A stretch of DNA of 64,000 nucleotides from Aquanectria penicillioides (Eukaryota; Ascomycota; Sordariomycetes; Hypocreales; Nectriaceae): the NCBI GenBank assembly GCA_003415625.1, contig PYIU01000008.1:1364001-1428000 (forward strand). Reading direction: 5' to 3'. A program made the translations under genes and the position numbers. Position 1 is the first letter of the stretch. Every line of letters starts with the position of its first letter. Below the pieces are notes generated by a model. That model was not told the origin of the DNA, did no database searches, and saw only the letters and a program-made list of their open reading frames with translations. This document shows positions 12,298 to 24,850 of the stretch, piece after piece.

Positions 12298-13857
12298 GCA
12301 TTAACCTAAAGCTCTATAATAATATATATAATAATATATATAATAACTTACTTTATTATATATTTATTATCCTTACTATTACTATTAAATTTATCTTTAG
12401 TATCTAAAATAATAATATATACTATAATATATATAATAATATATATAATAATATATATTCTATTTCCTTTAGTATTAAATCTAATGCCTATATTAAAAGC
12501 TAATAATCCTTATATTATATTTTAATAATACTAAAAGGTATAAAATACTTAATATACTATATTACCTTAAGAAGCTTATAGAATTAATTAAGTATATTAA
12601 AAGGCAATAGAGTTGCCTTAATAGTATAGTAAAGTAAAGTATAATTAATATCTTAACTATAAGTAAATAGGGAGTTATTATAAGAATATTAAAAGTAATA
12701 TTAAAAGAAAATAAAAAAAGAAAAAGATAATAAGTTATTTTAATTAAAATAAAGCTAAAAATAAATAAATTAAAGAGAATATAGTATTAAAGATAGTAAA
12801 CTAGCCTTTTTTAAGGCAATAAAATATATAGGAATTATAAAATGCTATTATAAAAGATATTATATTATAAAAAGAATATTATAAAAATAGAAAAATATAT
12901 ATATAATACTATATTAAATATAGTTTTATTGCCTTTTTTATTAAATCTATTAAATATATCTATTTTAATTAATATTATATATATAAATACTTAAGTTTTT
13001 TAGTCTTTAAATTATTAGTTTATATATTATTATACTTATAGTAAGGGATAGCCAATTAATACTTAAAATTATAATTCTTTGCCTATAATATACTTAATTT
13101 ATTAATTAAAATTAATTATAAATCTATATAGAATTTATATTAAAATTAAAATATTATTACTATTACTAAAGCTACTATTAAAAATATCTAATATATTATT
13201 TACCCTTAATGTAATATCTTTATAAATATAGCTGCTTAAAAAGAGATAAACCTTAGGGTATATATTAAGTATTATAAGCTATTTTAATAGCTTAAGGGTT
13301 CTATTAATATAAAGCATTAAAGGAAGTTAAATCTATTAATAAAGTATATAAAGCCTATTAATACTAAAGTTTTAATAGATTTATAGTTAAATAGCTAAAA
13401 CTATATAGTTAAAGCTATTAATTATTAGCAATTAGCTATAGAACCTTATAAATATTATTATTTATAGAATAATATATTTTTATTAATATTAAAGTATTAA
13501 AATAAACCTAAATAAAAACTATTAAAGTATTTTAATATATATTTAATAAAAAATAAAATATTAAAGTAATATTTATTAACCTAAAAATAAAAAAGATATA
13601 CCTTTTTATTATATTAATTAATATTATTAATTTATTTATATAAAATAAGCTATAAATTTACTATAAATTATTAAAATAATGCATTATAAATTTATTATAG
13701 CTTAAGCTAAATTAGCTTATTACTAATCTATAAAAATTATATATATAAAGTAACTGCATTTAATATATTATTATTGCCTAAAGATAGTATAAATTAATAT
13801 TATTATAATATAGAAAAAGAGATATCCCTTTTGTACATACATTGAGGTTATGACTAA

Positions 13858-13924
13858 GATGATCTTAATGGCACCGGATCCGGTGTGGAAAGTCACATGA
13901 TCTTATCCGCACCGGATCCGGTGT
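13858..13924. promoter_or_regulatory. Paired palindromes upstream of the double regulator
   Basis: The 14-bp palindrome CACCGGATCCGGTG occurs at 13872-13885 and again at 13910-13923. Each copy is embedded in a longer near-repeat that starts ATGATCTTA. The core CGGATCCG is an inverted CGG pair, the half-site type bound by Zn2Cys6 proteins. The gene beginning about 115-180 bp downstream encodes two such DNA-binding clusters, so autoregulation is a reasonable inference. No binding evidence exists here. Confidence 0.45.
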
Positions 13925-14036
13925 CTGTAACGCTCGCCAAGGACGCACTCCACCCATCTCTTCAGCTTGCAGAGATCCGAAAGCCCCGCACCAATCGACA
14001 TAACACACGAGCTTGGAGCAATGAATGCATGGCATT

Positions 14037-17000
14037 ATGCAATCCGGTCCTAGGGCAAAAAGACACCGTTCGACCCCCGCATGTGCGAGATGTTACAGAC
14101 TGAAGCAAAAAGTAAGTCCCTCGTATTTTAGGCCTAATTTCCGCCTCGGCCAGGTCTGACTCTGACTGTTGGTATAAGTGTGACAGGGGAACCCCAAAAT
14201 GCCTTCGATGCGTTGCAGCCGGAACGGAGTGCAAGGGAATCAACCGCCAAACTTCCAGCGAGCTGCCAAGGAGGTATTTGTTCAAACACAGAAGATTGAG
14301 GTGGGATGGAAGGGAATGGTGACTGACACATACAAGTGCGGTACAGTACCTTGAACAACGTTTGGCTGAGCTTCAACGGATTGGCTCCAGTACGGATTAT
14401 TGTCGTGGTGCACAGTTGACTCAGAAGCCAACGGGTATTGATCCCAGTCATGACCAAATCGCCAAACTCGCTACAATATCCATCAGCCGATATATGACTT
14501 CAAGTCTTTTGAACTCACAACATCCGTTACAGCATGTAGCCAAGCTGTTCTACCCCTCTGAGCGACCACCGCTTAAGATACCCGTTCGGGGTAATTATTA
14601 TGACACCTACCCAAGAACTGCTGGGAGAGAGTATGCGGCGCAATTCTCCAATTTCAGTGCCCGCAAGATTCCTCGAGACGTGACAAAGCGTCTATTCGAT
14701 AACTACAGAGACACCATCCTTCCCCAATTCCCCTGCTTTCTCGAAGATGACCTCACAAACCACTTTAATCGATTCTGTGACGGTGCCACCGATGACACAT
14801 TATCGTCAAACACTAATGCATTCATCGTCACACTGATCCTGGCAATCAGTTCTCTCACTTCCAAACGTCACGACTTTCAAAAAGTGGCCGCTTTGAGCGA
14901 GGCTTTACACGCTGACGCCATGCGTCACGCAGCCATCCTCGGAGACGCATCCACCACGACGGTACAGTGCTTACTGCTTCTTCTCCAATTGGCTATGCTG
15001 TTACCACATACCGGAAATCTTTGGTACTTGAGCGGAGAGGCCATGCGCATGGCGGTTAGTCTTGGACTTCATCAGGAAATGGAAAACTCCGTCATTTCTA
15101 ATCCCTTGCACGCTGAACTGCGCAGGCGCATATTCTGGGTAGTAAGTAATTTGCCCCCAAAATTGTTATCAATTTTACTAACCATGCAAAGACGTATCAG
15201 CTAGAACGAGCCGTTGCGATATCAGGTGGTTGTCCAGTCGCACTCAGCAATGAGCACATCACTACCCAGCTGCCTTTCAATGGTGGCAGTCTCCAAGAGA
15301 ACCTGTGTGGTATTGCCATGGGCATACCAAACCCATACAGGGAAAAGCAGTTTCTGATACACATCAGGATGTCTCTAATCCAATCTGAGATTCACTTAAT
15401 TCAATTTTTTGATCAGCCGCTTCCTAGGAATACACCCAATTATGACTCTTGGACTATCGAGACCTCCGAGTCGGTTCAAGGCTTGGTTAGGCAGGCCATG
15501 GTTGATGGCGCCCCGCCCACTTGGTTGGCTTCTGCAGCTTATCAATGCCAGTTATTGCTTCATCGCCCATGCTCTCGGATCATTTCAGTCCCGAGGTCGT
15601 CAATAATAGGAGCCGCAAATGCTTCTGTGCAGCTCATTAATGCATCCTTAGAGATTGTTAGAGCTGGTGGTTTCATCACCGTATTTGAGTTGGCCAACAA
15701 CGCCTTCCAGGCAGGCATGGTTCTGCTGTACGCGCTCCGTAACCACACCGCCGAGCTGCAGGATGCAGTACTTGTAGCCAATTCTCATGAGTCGTTAACA
15801 GCCCTTGCGCAGCTTTTCGTAAGTACCATTAGTACCACAAATTGAGGAGTAATTTGATGCTGAACGACTTCAACATAGGACATCCTTTCTGCAAGATGGC
15901 CCGCGCTATCAGACACGGGTCGCTATATCCAAGAGCTCGTGGACACGAACTTGAGAAACCCTATTGGGAACTCTGGGTCTATGTATGATATGAATGTGCT
16001 TGAGGAATTGGACTGTCTAGTTACTCAGCGCCGCATTCACACTATCTTGCACAGAAACCTTGCCGTCCAGTCACTACAGAACAACGACGCTCAAAACCAA
16101 GCATCAATCGAAGTAAGCCCTGGATTTCTAGACGACGATTCATGGTGGAGAGACTTTATCAATGAAGATTTCGACAATGACGGCCACTGCAGCCCATCAG
16201 ATCCCAGAGAGCCAATTGCTGCCGTTGAGACACATGAGCAAATGCCAAAGGCTACTCAGCCTCCAGCATCAAAGACGCATCGTGCCGATTCGGGAATTTA
16301 TATTGATGAAATAATTTCTGCCCTTCCTGCGTGCAGCTTCTGTCGAGACCGGCGCATGAAATGCAGACAGCAGCTCCCGGCTTGTAAGGAGTGCCATCGA
16401 ACTTCTCGCGAGTGTGTCATTTTCGATCCCATCTTGCTAGAAAATGTTTCTTTGAGGTGCGCAACCATCTTATATAGAGGATAATTCTGTTCACTACTGA
16501 CATTAAACTACACTTAGGCGAGTGCATGCCCTTGCTGAGAGGATCAGAGACCTTGCCGATCGGGATTTACCATCATCTCGTATTGGCGCACCTGAATCCA
16601 CTCCAGATCGCCATGACAGGGCTGTGCTTGTGTCTTTGGAAAGAGACAGAGTTCAATATGATCTCGAAGATAACAGTGAGCGAGGCTTTGACGATAAAGC
16701 GTTATTCTTCGGACCATGGAGTTCACTAGGCTGCCTAAGAGCTCTCGTTAGGCGAGCCTCGAATTGGGCCATTCCACACAGTCTCCAATGCCAAGGCACT
16801 TGGAGTAACCACATCAATGCTGACGAAACAACCTGCAAAGTTAATCGCCCGAAGATTGAGGTCGTGTCTGGTCTATTTAAACTATTTGCCAGCTCTGCCA
16901 ATGCCTTTTTCCTGATCCTCGAGCCCGCTCATCTTGGTCACATATTATCAAGCAACTACGAAAGCGACCAAGATGCAACCAGCGGGATGTTTTACCTAGT

Positions 17001-18140
17001 TCTTGCCATTTCATCTCTAATAGCGAAGAGGAACGAGCCTCTTCTAGCCGCTCAGGCAGACGCGTACTTTCACAAAGCAATTGCTGGATTTGATCTAACC
17101 TGCGACCACTCCTCCCGATCCGCCAACATCTTTGTGTTCCAAAAGACACTCCTCATCTGCGTTTATCTCCTTCTAAGCCCTGGATCAGGAGATATATGGA
17201 GGCACCTCGGCTTTGCCATCCGGCTCTTCTTCGACTTGTCTCATCGTCCATCGCTTGACGAGGATAAATACCACCACCTGTTCTGCACGCTGACTCGGAC
17301 ACTCTATTGTCTGGAGAGGTATGACTCAATGAGGTGCATTGTGAAATCATGCTTATAATCCAACTAGTCAAGTTTCCATCGCCTTTAGCAGACCCAGTCT
17401 TCTCATTATCGGGGATGATCTTCGCGATGTAAGATGGTTGTTGTATCTCTAATGATGAAATCTGTCTGACAAGCAGGTAGGAACTTACCAGAACAACCAA
17501 CGACACAATTGAGGATAGTATATCCATATTCTCCTACCTCATTTCGTTTCAAAAGATGCAGATCCACAGCGCCCTCCTCAAGCACGACATTGAAATGACA
17601 CACCCAGAGAGGGCGCCCGCACCCGCAAACATTGACTGCCAGGAGTACCGCCGCGGACTTGACGAATGGTTTGTACGCTGGAAAGAGCTGCTCCGATCGA
17701 TTCCAGAAGCGAGAGACAGAGACGTATTGTCATCGTGGGGCGAACTAAACTACTACCACGGAATCTCCATGATATCAAGGCTATGGCCGACACCAGGTGG
17801 CCAATCTGGGAGCATCTGCAACAACATCTCAAAGGCCTGCATCAACATGACCAGGCACCAACATCTGCACACACGCCCCGGTGCCGGTATCCAAGGCGCG
17901 AAACCGCCTCTTGTTTTCCCGATTAACTGGACCACTAGCCATCTGCTATACCAAGTCGGTTTGGCTCATGTAAGTGGGGGAGATAAGAGCCCGGATGAGA
18001 GCTGCAGCGGGTCTCGCTCACCCAGCAGATTCCTCTCGGCGTTGTTACAGCTGGAATCTGACCCCGTCAATCTTCTCACTGGGCAGACTATAGTATTTGA
18101 GTACCTTGACTTTAACAGTAGCGGAGAATTAAATAACTAG
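14037..18140 (+). CDS. Tandem double Zn2Cys6 / fungal_trans transcription factor
   Basis: Predicted nuclear transcription regulator. Exons were read as 14037-14111, 14179-14273, 14337-15141, 15192-15818, 15879-16456, 16518-17318, 17368-17428 and 17481-18140, all frames joining to 1233 aa. Most introns show CTGAC or CTAAC branch sites. Residues 16-43 form a perfect Zn2Cys6 cluster (C-x2-C-x6-C-x6-C-x2-C-x6-C), followed by a leucine-rich linker (LEQRLAELQ) and a fungal_trans region with the LSGEAMRMAVSLGLH segment. After an acidic stretch, exon 5 runs without a stop into a second perfect cluster (C686 to C713, CSFCRDRRMKC...CKECHRTSREC), a linker (ALAERIRDLADR) and a second fungal_trans region (RHLGFAIRLFFDLSHRPS). 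Two introns use AAG acceptors. ATG 14025 is an alternative start. The last 60 residues match no family and the C-terminus may be mis-modelled. Two separate genes remain possible but need an unseen stop and start. Confidence 0.75.
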
Positions 18141-18525
18141 ATGCAAAATCGAGCTTGGTCTCGAGGGTTATGATTGAGCATGTCGACTTTTGATGAAACT
18201 CAGTCCATGTTCACTTCATCACAGTTCTGGGATATTATTCATAAATGGCTCGATGTCATAGGGTGAAGACGTCAATTTCAGTTCATTATAACTCCTTTAT
18301 AGTCACTAACAAAAGAAACTCAGCCAGTCATAGACCAGTTCCTGGCGTATACCCAAGCCCAAGCCATTTTAGCCATTCGTCATTACGTCCAACGTGGTAT
18401 CAAAAAACACAAAGCATGAAGTAAGAAAAGGTCATACGTGTCCATTGGACCACACCGTTATCAGCCCATTGTTCCGCAGATGTATGTTCGTGGCTCCACC
18501 CTTCATGTCCTTATTTCCAAAGTCC
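18141..18525. other. Intergenic, convergent 3' ends
   Basis: These 385 bases lie between the stops of the double regulator and the HAM1-like gene. They probably hold both 3' UTRs. No ORF or repeat of note was seen. Confidence 0.6.
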
Positions 18526-21123
18526 CTACAACATTTGAGCCGGTGATGGAAGAGTGCCGTTGTTGATCTTCTGACCATTGGTGTGGCCATTTGTGATGTC
18601 TGCGCCATTGCCATTCACGGTCGCCTTGCCGTTGGAACCATGGTGGCCAGTGGTTTCAGTTCCCTTGGTCACGGGGAGAGGCTTTCTCACAATCTGAGGC
18701 GTGGCTGGGATGTCGGTGCTCTTGGGAGCTGAGCCGATGGAGAAGACAGGACTCTCCCACTTGTCGCCCTTGGCAGCAAGCGCCTTGTACTCGGAGGCCT
18801 TGTTGCTGATGCCACCGGGAAGGTCAATATTGGGGAAAATGCTATCCTCCTTGACCCAAGCAATGTTGGCTTTCTTGTCTGCCACAGCTTCCTGCACCTT
18901 CTCCTGCTTCTTGCTGAACTCCTTCTTCATGGCATCCATGTAGCGCTTGAAGATGTTGGTAGCGTTCTCAGGGTCAGCCTTGGCCTCAGCAGTGGCTCGC
19001 TCCACTTCCTGCTTGACCTTGAATAGTTGAGCATCGAGGTTGTTGCACTGATCTTTGATGGCCTTCTCAACTGCCTTTTGGAGAGGCTTTCGAATCACCT
19101 TGAGCGCGATGGGCTTAGCCAAAGCGAAGAGAAGCTTGTGGCTCGACTTCTTGACATTAAAGTTGAGACCCTTGACATCAACCTCAACCTTTTCAACCTT
19201 GAAGATGTTCTGGCTATCTTTCTTGTGGGCGGAAGACACCTTCATCTTGAAGGAGAAGCCGTCGCCGGGAAGGAGGATATCCAAAACACCAGTGTCGGTG
19301 ATGCCAGGGAAGCCCTGCTTGCGCTTGATGTGGAAGCTGACATCGCGCAGATCCATTTGGATGCCAGCGACCTTGACCTCAAAGGTCTGGTGGCTCTTGT
19401 TGGCAATCTTCTTACGTCCCATGCGGAAGTAGTGCTCGCTCGACACCTCCAGTACGTTGGGCATGAAGTTGTCACTCTCGAGAACCAGATTCTCAATGAT
19501 GGCGTCGAATTGAGGGTCGGAGTATTCGATTCGAGGAATGGGAATGTATGCAATGTTCTCCAAGACGGCAGGGAGGATTACCTGAGTAAGATCCTTGACA
19601 AGCTGGGGCTTGAAAACGACTCCACCATCGGCATCAGTGCCAAGGTCCTTGAACAGCTTCTGGACAGACTCGGCAAAAGCCTTGTTCTGAGCGTCCTTGT
19701 CGAACTGATCGGCGACAAACTTGAGCTCGTCAACAACGCGGTCAGTGTGGCTGCGGTACTTCTCTCGGAGCAGGTAACGGCCTCTCTCATACAGCTGGTT
19801 CCACTGCTGTGTGGAAGCCTCCCCGACGACGAAGCCCTGCTCAAGCAAGCAGCGTCGGATGTAGGTATCCATGGCCTTGAACCAGTCCTTGAGCTCTGGA
19901 TCCTTCTCGGCATCCTTGTAGATCTGGCCAATGGAATCCCAGAGACCGGAGGTGGAGGTGCCGTTGGCAAAACGCTCGATGAGAGTGCGCAGATCGGCCT
20001 CAGCAGCGGCGAATCCAGTTCGAGCCTGCTTGGTCGAAGCAGCAGACCCCTGGCCGAGAGTTCGTCCATGCTTGCCGTAGTTCTCAGCAAGGCCGAGGAG
20101 AGTTTGAATGGCCTGGGTGTAGTCCTCATGTTGCTGACACTCGACGATCATCTTCTTGAGGCGGAAGATGGTTTGGTCCTTTCGCTCCTGAGGCATCTTC
20201 TTGTCGAAGTACTCACGGGCGCGGCGACGGTAATCCTCGTTGATCTGGAGGATATTCTTCTTGGTCTTCTCATCAGCCTTGTTATCGAGCTTGTCATGAA
20301 CGGTCTGAACGGCGGCGTTTGTTCCAGCAGCAATATCAATTTGAGCACCAGAAGTAGGTTCGGAAACGGCAGCATCAACGACAGCGGTGGTAGTGTCGTC
20401 GGCATCCTTCTTGGCGTTACCGGGGTAGAGTCCCTGGGCTCGTTTCTTCATGTTTTCCTTGGAAAAGTCCGGAGCCTCGTGCCAAGTGTTGTCGACAGCG
20501 GCCGCGTCCATCTGAGCCAGTTGTTCATCGGAAGGGCGGACCTTTGATGCGGCGCTGGTAGCTGCGTCGCCGGCGATGTCTCGCAGGAGGACTGAGCAGT
20601 CCTTGAGAAGCTTTCGGAACTGGCCGTTGGTGACGAGCAGGGTTCCGAGGGTCTTCAGGCCTTGAAGGGCATCATCGCCGTCCTTCTTCGCGGCGTCCTT
20701 GGAAACGGGAGCATTGGGAGTGGTGACGCTCTTGGAGTCGAACTGGGTGGTCTCCCAGATGAAGTCCTGAATGAGGTTGCCATCGTTCTTGGACAGGAGA
20801 AGGTATTTAGCCTGCTTGATGACCTCTCGGGTATCATGGACGAGGGTCTTGCCGTCGGAAGAAAGCTCTTCGGGAGGGTTGGAGAGAGCCTTGGACTGGA
20901 GGAAGCTGCTGAGGGCTACATCGATTTGATCGTTCTAGTTCGGGACGCGCAATGGTTAGTGGGATTACCAACGGAGACACTTTTTGGAGGGTTAGGGGTG
21001 TGAACATACAGAGGGAACCTTGCCGTTCTGGAAAGCCTGGACGATCCCGTAGATCTGGAGCTTGCGGTTGATGTCCTCCTCCTTCAGGGCATTGTTGGTG
21101 GGTTTGTTGACGTTGACGGACAT
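18526..21123 (-). CDS. HAM1-like (formerly DUF4449) family protein
   Basis: Two exons on the minus strand: 21010-21123 (MSVNVNKPTNNALKEEDINR...) and 18526-20934, with a 75-nt intron (GTATGT...CTAG). The product is 840 aa. The N-terminal part is helical (KQAKYLLLSKNDGNLIQDF, QFRKLLKDCSVLLRDIAGD). The central and C-terminal part carries alternating hydrophobic strands (PIPRIEYSDPQFDAIIENLV, HTFEVKVAG-type segments, GVLDILLPGDGFSFKMKV), followed by a long charged helix and a low-complexity Asn/Gly/Thr tail. This matches my memory of the fungal HAM1-like N- and C-terminal families, whose C-terminal fold is thought to resemble BPI/LBP-type lipid-binding modules. The family is conserved in filamentous fungi and linked in some species to fusion or mating, but its molecular role is not settled. 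The intron joins phase 0 to phase 0, and the start is the only ATG of the open first exon. Confidence 0.85.
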
Positions 21124-22080
21124 GATGATGGCGGGGCTTGGGTATTAATTGAAAGCTGTATAATGGTATTTTTGAAGATTTATTTTGCCGCTGAAGCAAA
21201 AAAGTGGGTATCAGGAGAGTCGAGTTGAGATGAGCTGAATTGGACGTCGTTCAATTGGTATGTCGGCTATGAGGAGGAGGTGGAGGAGATCGCAAGGGAC
21301 GGAAGGGTTTGGGTATCACAAGAGAGTTGGTGTAATCGTTTAGAGGATGAGTGGGCGAGGGGGGTATCAAAAGTTCCACGATGATGAACAAGAATAAGCA
21401 AGGAAGGAAGCAAAAGCAATCCGAAGGGAAAGCAGAAATGCGGATGGAAGGGGGTTACATATACTTCTAGGTTCTTGGGGGGGGAGCCGGAGATCAGAGA
21501 GGGAGCTGCAATGGAGCTGCAATGGAGCTGCAATGACGGGGCCCACGACACATGGAGAAGTATCATCTCGCGTGGCCTGTCTTCCCGCGGGTCTTCCAGG
21601 TTGTGTGCGCTGCAGCTACAGGGAATGCTGGGTTCGGCGAGGGAGTGACGTTAGTCCAGGGCGAAGATGGCGAGCGGAGCGCTGATCGAGGACGTCATCG
21701 GCCATTTGTCGCAGACTTGCAGCCATCTACGACCACCACCACTGACACCATCACTAACACCACCACTAACACCACCACTAACAGATGCACTATACCGCAT
21801 GCTACCCTCATCGGAGTATAGCTGTGAATTTTTTTAAGATTATGTGCCTGCCCCCACCTACCCCCCATTGCACGATGCCACAATGTGTATATGGCGTCGC
21901 TGGCGTCGGCCGGGACGACATGAAACGCGCAGCAGGCGCTGGAGCTAGGTATCATCGAGATGTGTGGCCGGCGCAAATACAGCCACAAGCACCACAAGCA
22001 CCACATCCACGATGTATAGGGGTGGTCGGCTGCTCCGTCGAGAGTGTCGACTTGGTACAGGAGCAATGCACACACTCGGA

Positions 22081-22469
22081 TTATACCGCCATGGCCGTGT
22101 CCTCGTCTGTGGACCACTCAGTGTCCGTAGTAATAGCTAATTGCCATGATCCCGACTCCCATCCCTCATCCCCCATCTCCATATCGCGCGCCATCCCACT
22201 CCAGGCCAAGCCCAAGCCCAAGGCCTGCCGCAACGCCTGGGCCCGGCGGCTCCTCTCTTCCAAGCCAGCTGGGCAAGGGTAGCACCGAGACAGCCCAGGG
22301 TCCAGGTGTAGTCGATGGCGTTCTCGACTCTGCGCGGTGTGAGTCCGTCGCACTGCGCTGCCCACATCACCGGGTGCTCGTCTACCATTGGCGCGCTCGG
22401 CGCCTGGCTCACTCTCGGCTTCTCGCCCAGTTTTTCCTTTTTCCGCTGGGCCTGGTATTGAAACACCAT
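22081..22469 (-). CDS. Doubtful small gene with a frame switch
   Basis: On the minus strand an ATG at 22469 opens a frame with strongly G/C-ending, gene-like codons (MWAAQCDGLTPRRVENAID, then YTWTLGCLGATLAQLAWKR). Near 22260 the coding character seems to pass to the next frame (RRAQALRQALGLGLAWSG, then an acidic end ...TEWSTDEDTAMAV) with its stop at 22081. No intron joins them cleanly. I do not recognise a family. It could be a small gene with an unmodelled intron, a frameshifted relic, or chance GC-rich sequence. Confidence 0.22.
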
Positions 22470-22721
22470 CGCATTTCTGGTGGTTGGATGTTCGAGATGT
22501 GATTGCGTTATGGAGTGAGTATCGATCTGTGGTTTTTTCTTTCCTTATTCCTTTTTCTTCTCCAAAACGTGCGTTACTATGTGCGTTGCCCTTGGATACA
22601 CCTTGTCTCACTCACCCCCGGTTCCTAGTTGACTACCTACCATTTGTTGTTGGTTGCCAACAATGGCCCTTGCGAAAGATGATGAAGGATGGGACAAGTA
22701 TTTGATTGAGACACATTCGAA

Positions 22722-22850
<129 letters not shown>

Positions 22851-24732
22851 CCGCGGGGGCCCGGTTTCCCCCTGCTTGGATCAAGAGGGTCCTGACTCTG
22901 CATCTCTCCCGAATTGCGCCTCCCCGCGGTGGCTGATAAGACTTGGATCATGGCTCACATCCAGATCCCAAGCCCATGGTTTGTTTCCAGCGTCGCTATT
23001 GCCGTTCAATGACCAGTGGAGGGAGGCAACCCAATCTGGTTAACATGCTTAGCCACACCAAGATAGCGCCCGATGGGTGGTTCCAGACCATCAGCTCGCT
23101 TTCAGATTTTTTATTTTTTTTTGACATGTGTGCCTGAGTGCGGGAGTGCGTGTGTGTGTACCCCCCGCCGGCATCTTTGGTGGCACGTCAGACAAGGAGC
23201 GTGCGCACGAGGGTTCGTTTCTAGGTCGATTGTATGGGCTGTATGGGTCGTATGGGCATCTTTCTGCTACATCGTGGTGCAAGCATCACGTATCGTGATA
23301 GCCATGGCCATGCATCATCCATCGAGCCCTGTTGGCCGATGGCCGTGCTTCCTAGACACTGCATCAAATCACCCCACGCAACACAAGGCGCCCACGCACA
23401 ACGCCAACCATCCACAAACACTACGCCGAGACAAGAACCAGATGGTGCAGTCCCAGGCTACGTCCAACCCAGTGCCGTGTCTCTGATCCCCATCCTGGAA
23501 GCTGGGAAGCTTGGGAAACGCCAATGACGGACTATTTGCTGTGCGATCGGAACGACGCTCCCTCCTTGACTTGTCGGTGATCCCTTCACAAAGGGCTCCC
23601 TCCCGCTGCGCCTCCCCCTCCAGATGGACTTCGGGTGGCCTCGAAAGGCCTCCAGCTAGATTACCTGGTCCAGAAATCCAATGCTCGCGCAAGGTAGTGG
23701 CGGCTCGGGGCCAGCGATCCATCCATGACGGGCTGGAATGGAGATGCCCGATAATATTGAGTTGCCCAACTTGGCGTCCTAGAACCAGCTCCCCCCATCT
23801 ATCGAAGCGACCGAACCTGGAACCCACAGTGGGTGGTCAACGACAGCTGAGAGTCCTGCTGCACCGATCTTCATAGACGCGTAATGCAATCTCGTCTGCC
23901 ATGGCCATGGCCATCACAAGCGCTTCGCTCCATTGTCCCATCCCCACTTCCTCACTTTCACTGGCACTCGCCAAGGACGGCTCATGCTCTCGTGCCCTGA
24001 TTTACCTCCATCCATGGCGCTGGCTCCTAAATCTCCGTGGTGATCGCCCTCCTCCCCCGGCCATACCCAGGGAGCAAAAAACTCTGAGATAGGCACTACA
24101 ACATCGATGATGAGCGATCCATGACGTCAGGTTACCGGCACCCTTGACAGCGACCATGTCGCGACCCTTGCAACGAACAATGATGAGAGCGACAACTGGT
24201 CTGTAACAAACGAGCGAACTCAGTGCCTAACTACCTAGGTACTCTGTCTACATGTGGTTGCACCAGGCCGCCTCTTGCGCACCAAACACAGATACCGACA
24301 CCCACCCGCCTGCTATGCTATGGCGCAGCTACGTGTGCCTATCGTCGCTCCATCTCCCCCATCTGCCCAAGTCTGGCCAGGTGCAGCCAGCCGCTGTCTG
24401 TAGAGGCTGGTACAGTACTATGGATGTGGCCGTCAGGTACATTACATTACATACATGGTGTGGTGTGGCATCATGGTTCAGGCCGGCCGGGGTACCGACG
24501 ACGACCCCCCTGGGTGCTTCGCTACCTGACGAGCTGGAAACCTGGCCATGGCGTCCAATAGCGGCCGGGGAGTCTTCGATGCTAGCGCTGTATCCAGCTT
24601 GGCAGCCCCGATTATTGGGGCTCGGTGTTTGGCCATGCCGTAAGCGTCAACGGAGCCGTGTGTTCATGATGCCAATTTCAATCAGATCAGCAGCAAGGTC
24701 TGGATCTAGAAGCATGTGCTTGGTCCATATCC

Positions 24733-24850
24733 ATATCATCATCCATCATCATCTTCATCATCATCACTATCATTAGCATCATCAAGTACGCGGTGCCGCT
24801 TGGCCAAAATGCCCCAATAATTATGGTGATGATGATGATGATGATGATGC
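24733..24850. repeat. Inverted ATC / GAT trinucleotide repeats
   Basis: An imperfect ATC array (24733-24785) is followed, after about 40 bp, by a pure GAT array (24827-24850). The two are complementary, so the pair could form a hairpin. Confidence 0.85.

Larger units (their letters stand above)
783..13830. other. AT-rich, RIP-like degenerate repeat block
   Basis: About 13 kb of very low GC sequence in which C and G survive mostly as isolated bases and as TA-flanked remnants. Stop codons are dense in all frames; the only apparent ORF (11383-11574) is inside a repeat end and is not credible. The drop in CpA/TpG with excess TpA, together with internal duplications, is the expected outcome of repeat-induced point mutation of transposons (inference, since no dinucleotide index was computed). 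The block begins at the TRIM element and ends sharply near 13830. No gene is called in it. 783-4189 and 11569-13830 hold no repeat structure I could assign beyond the simple repeats listed separately. Confidence 0.85.

Noticed and set aside
19027..20547. 506-codon plus-strand ORF
   Set aside because: It is the antisense of the HAM1-like gene, produced by its biased codon use.
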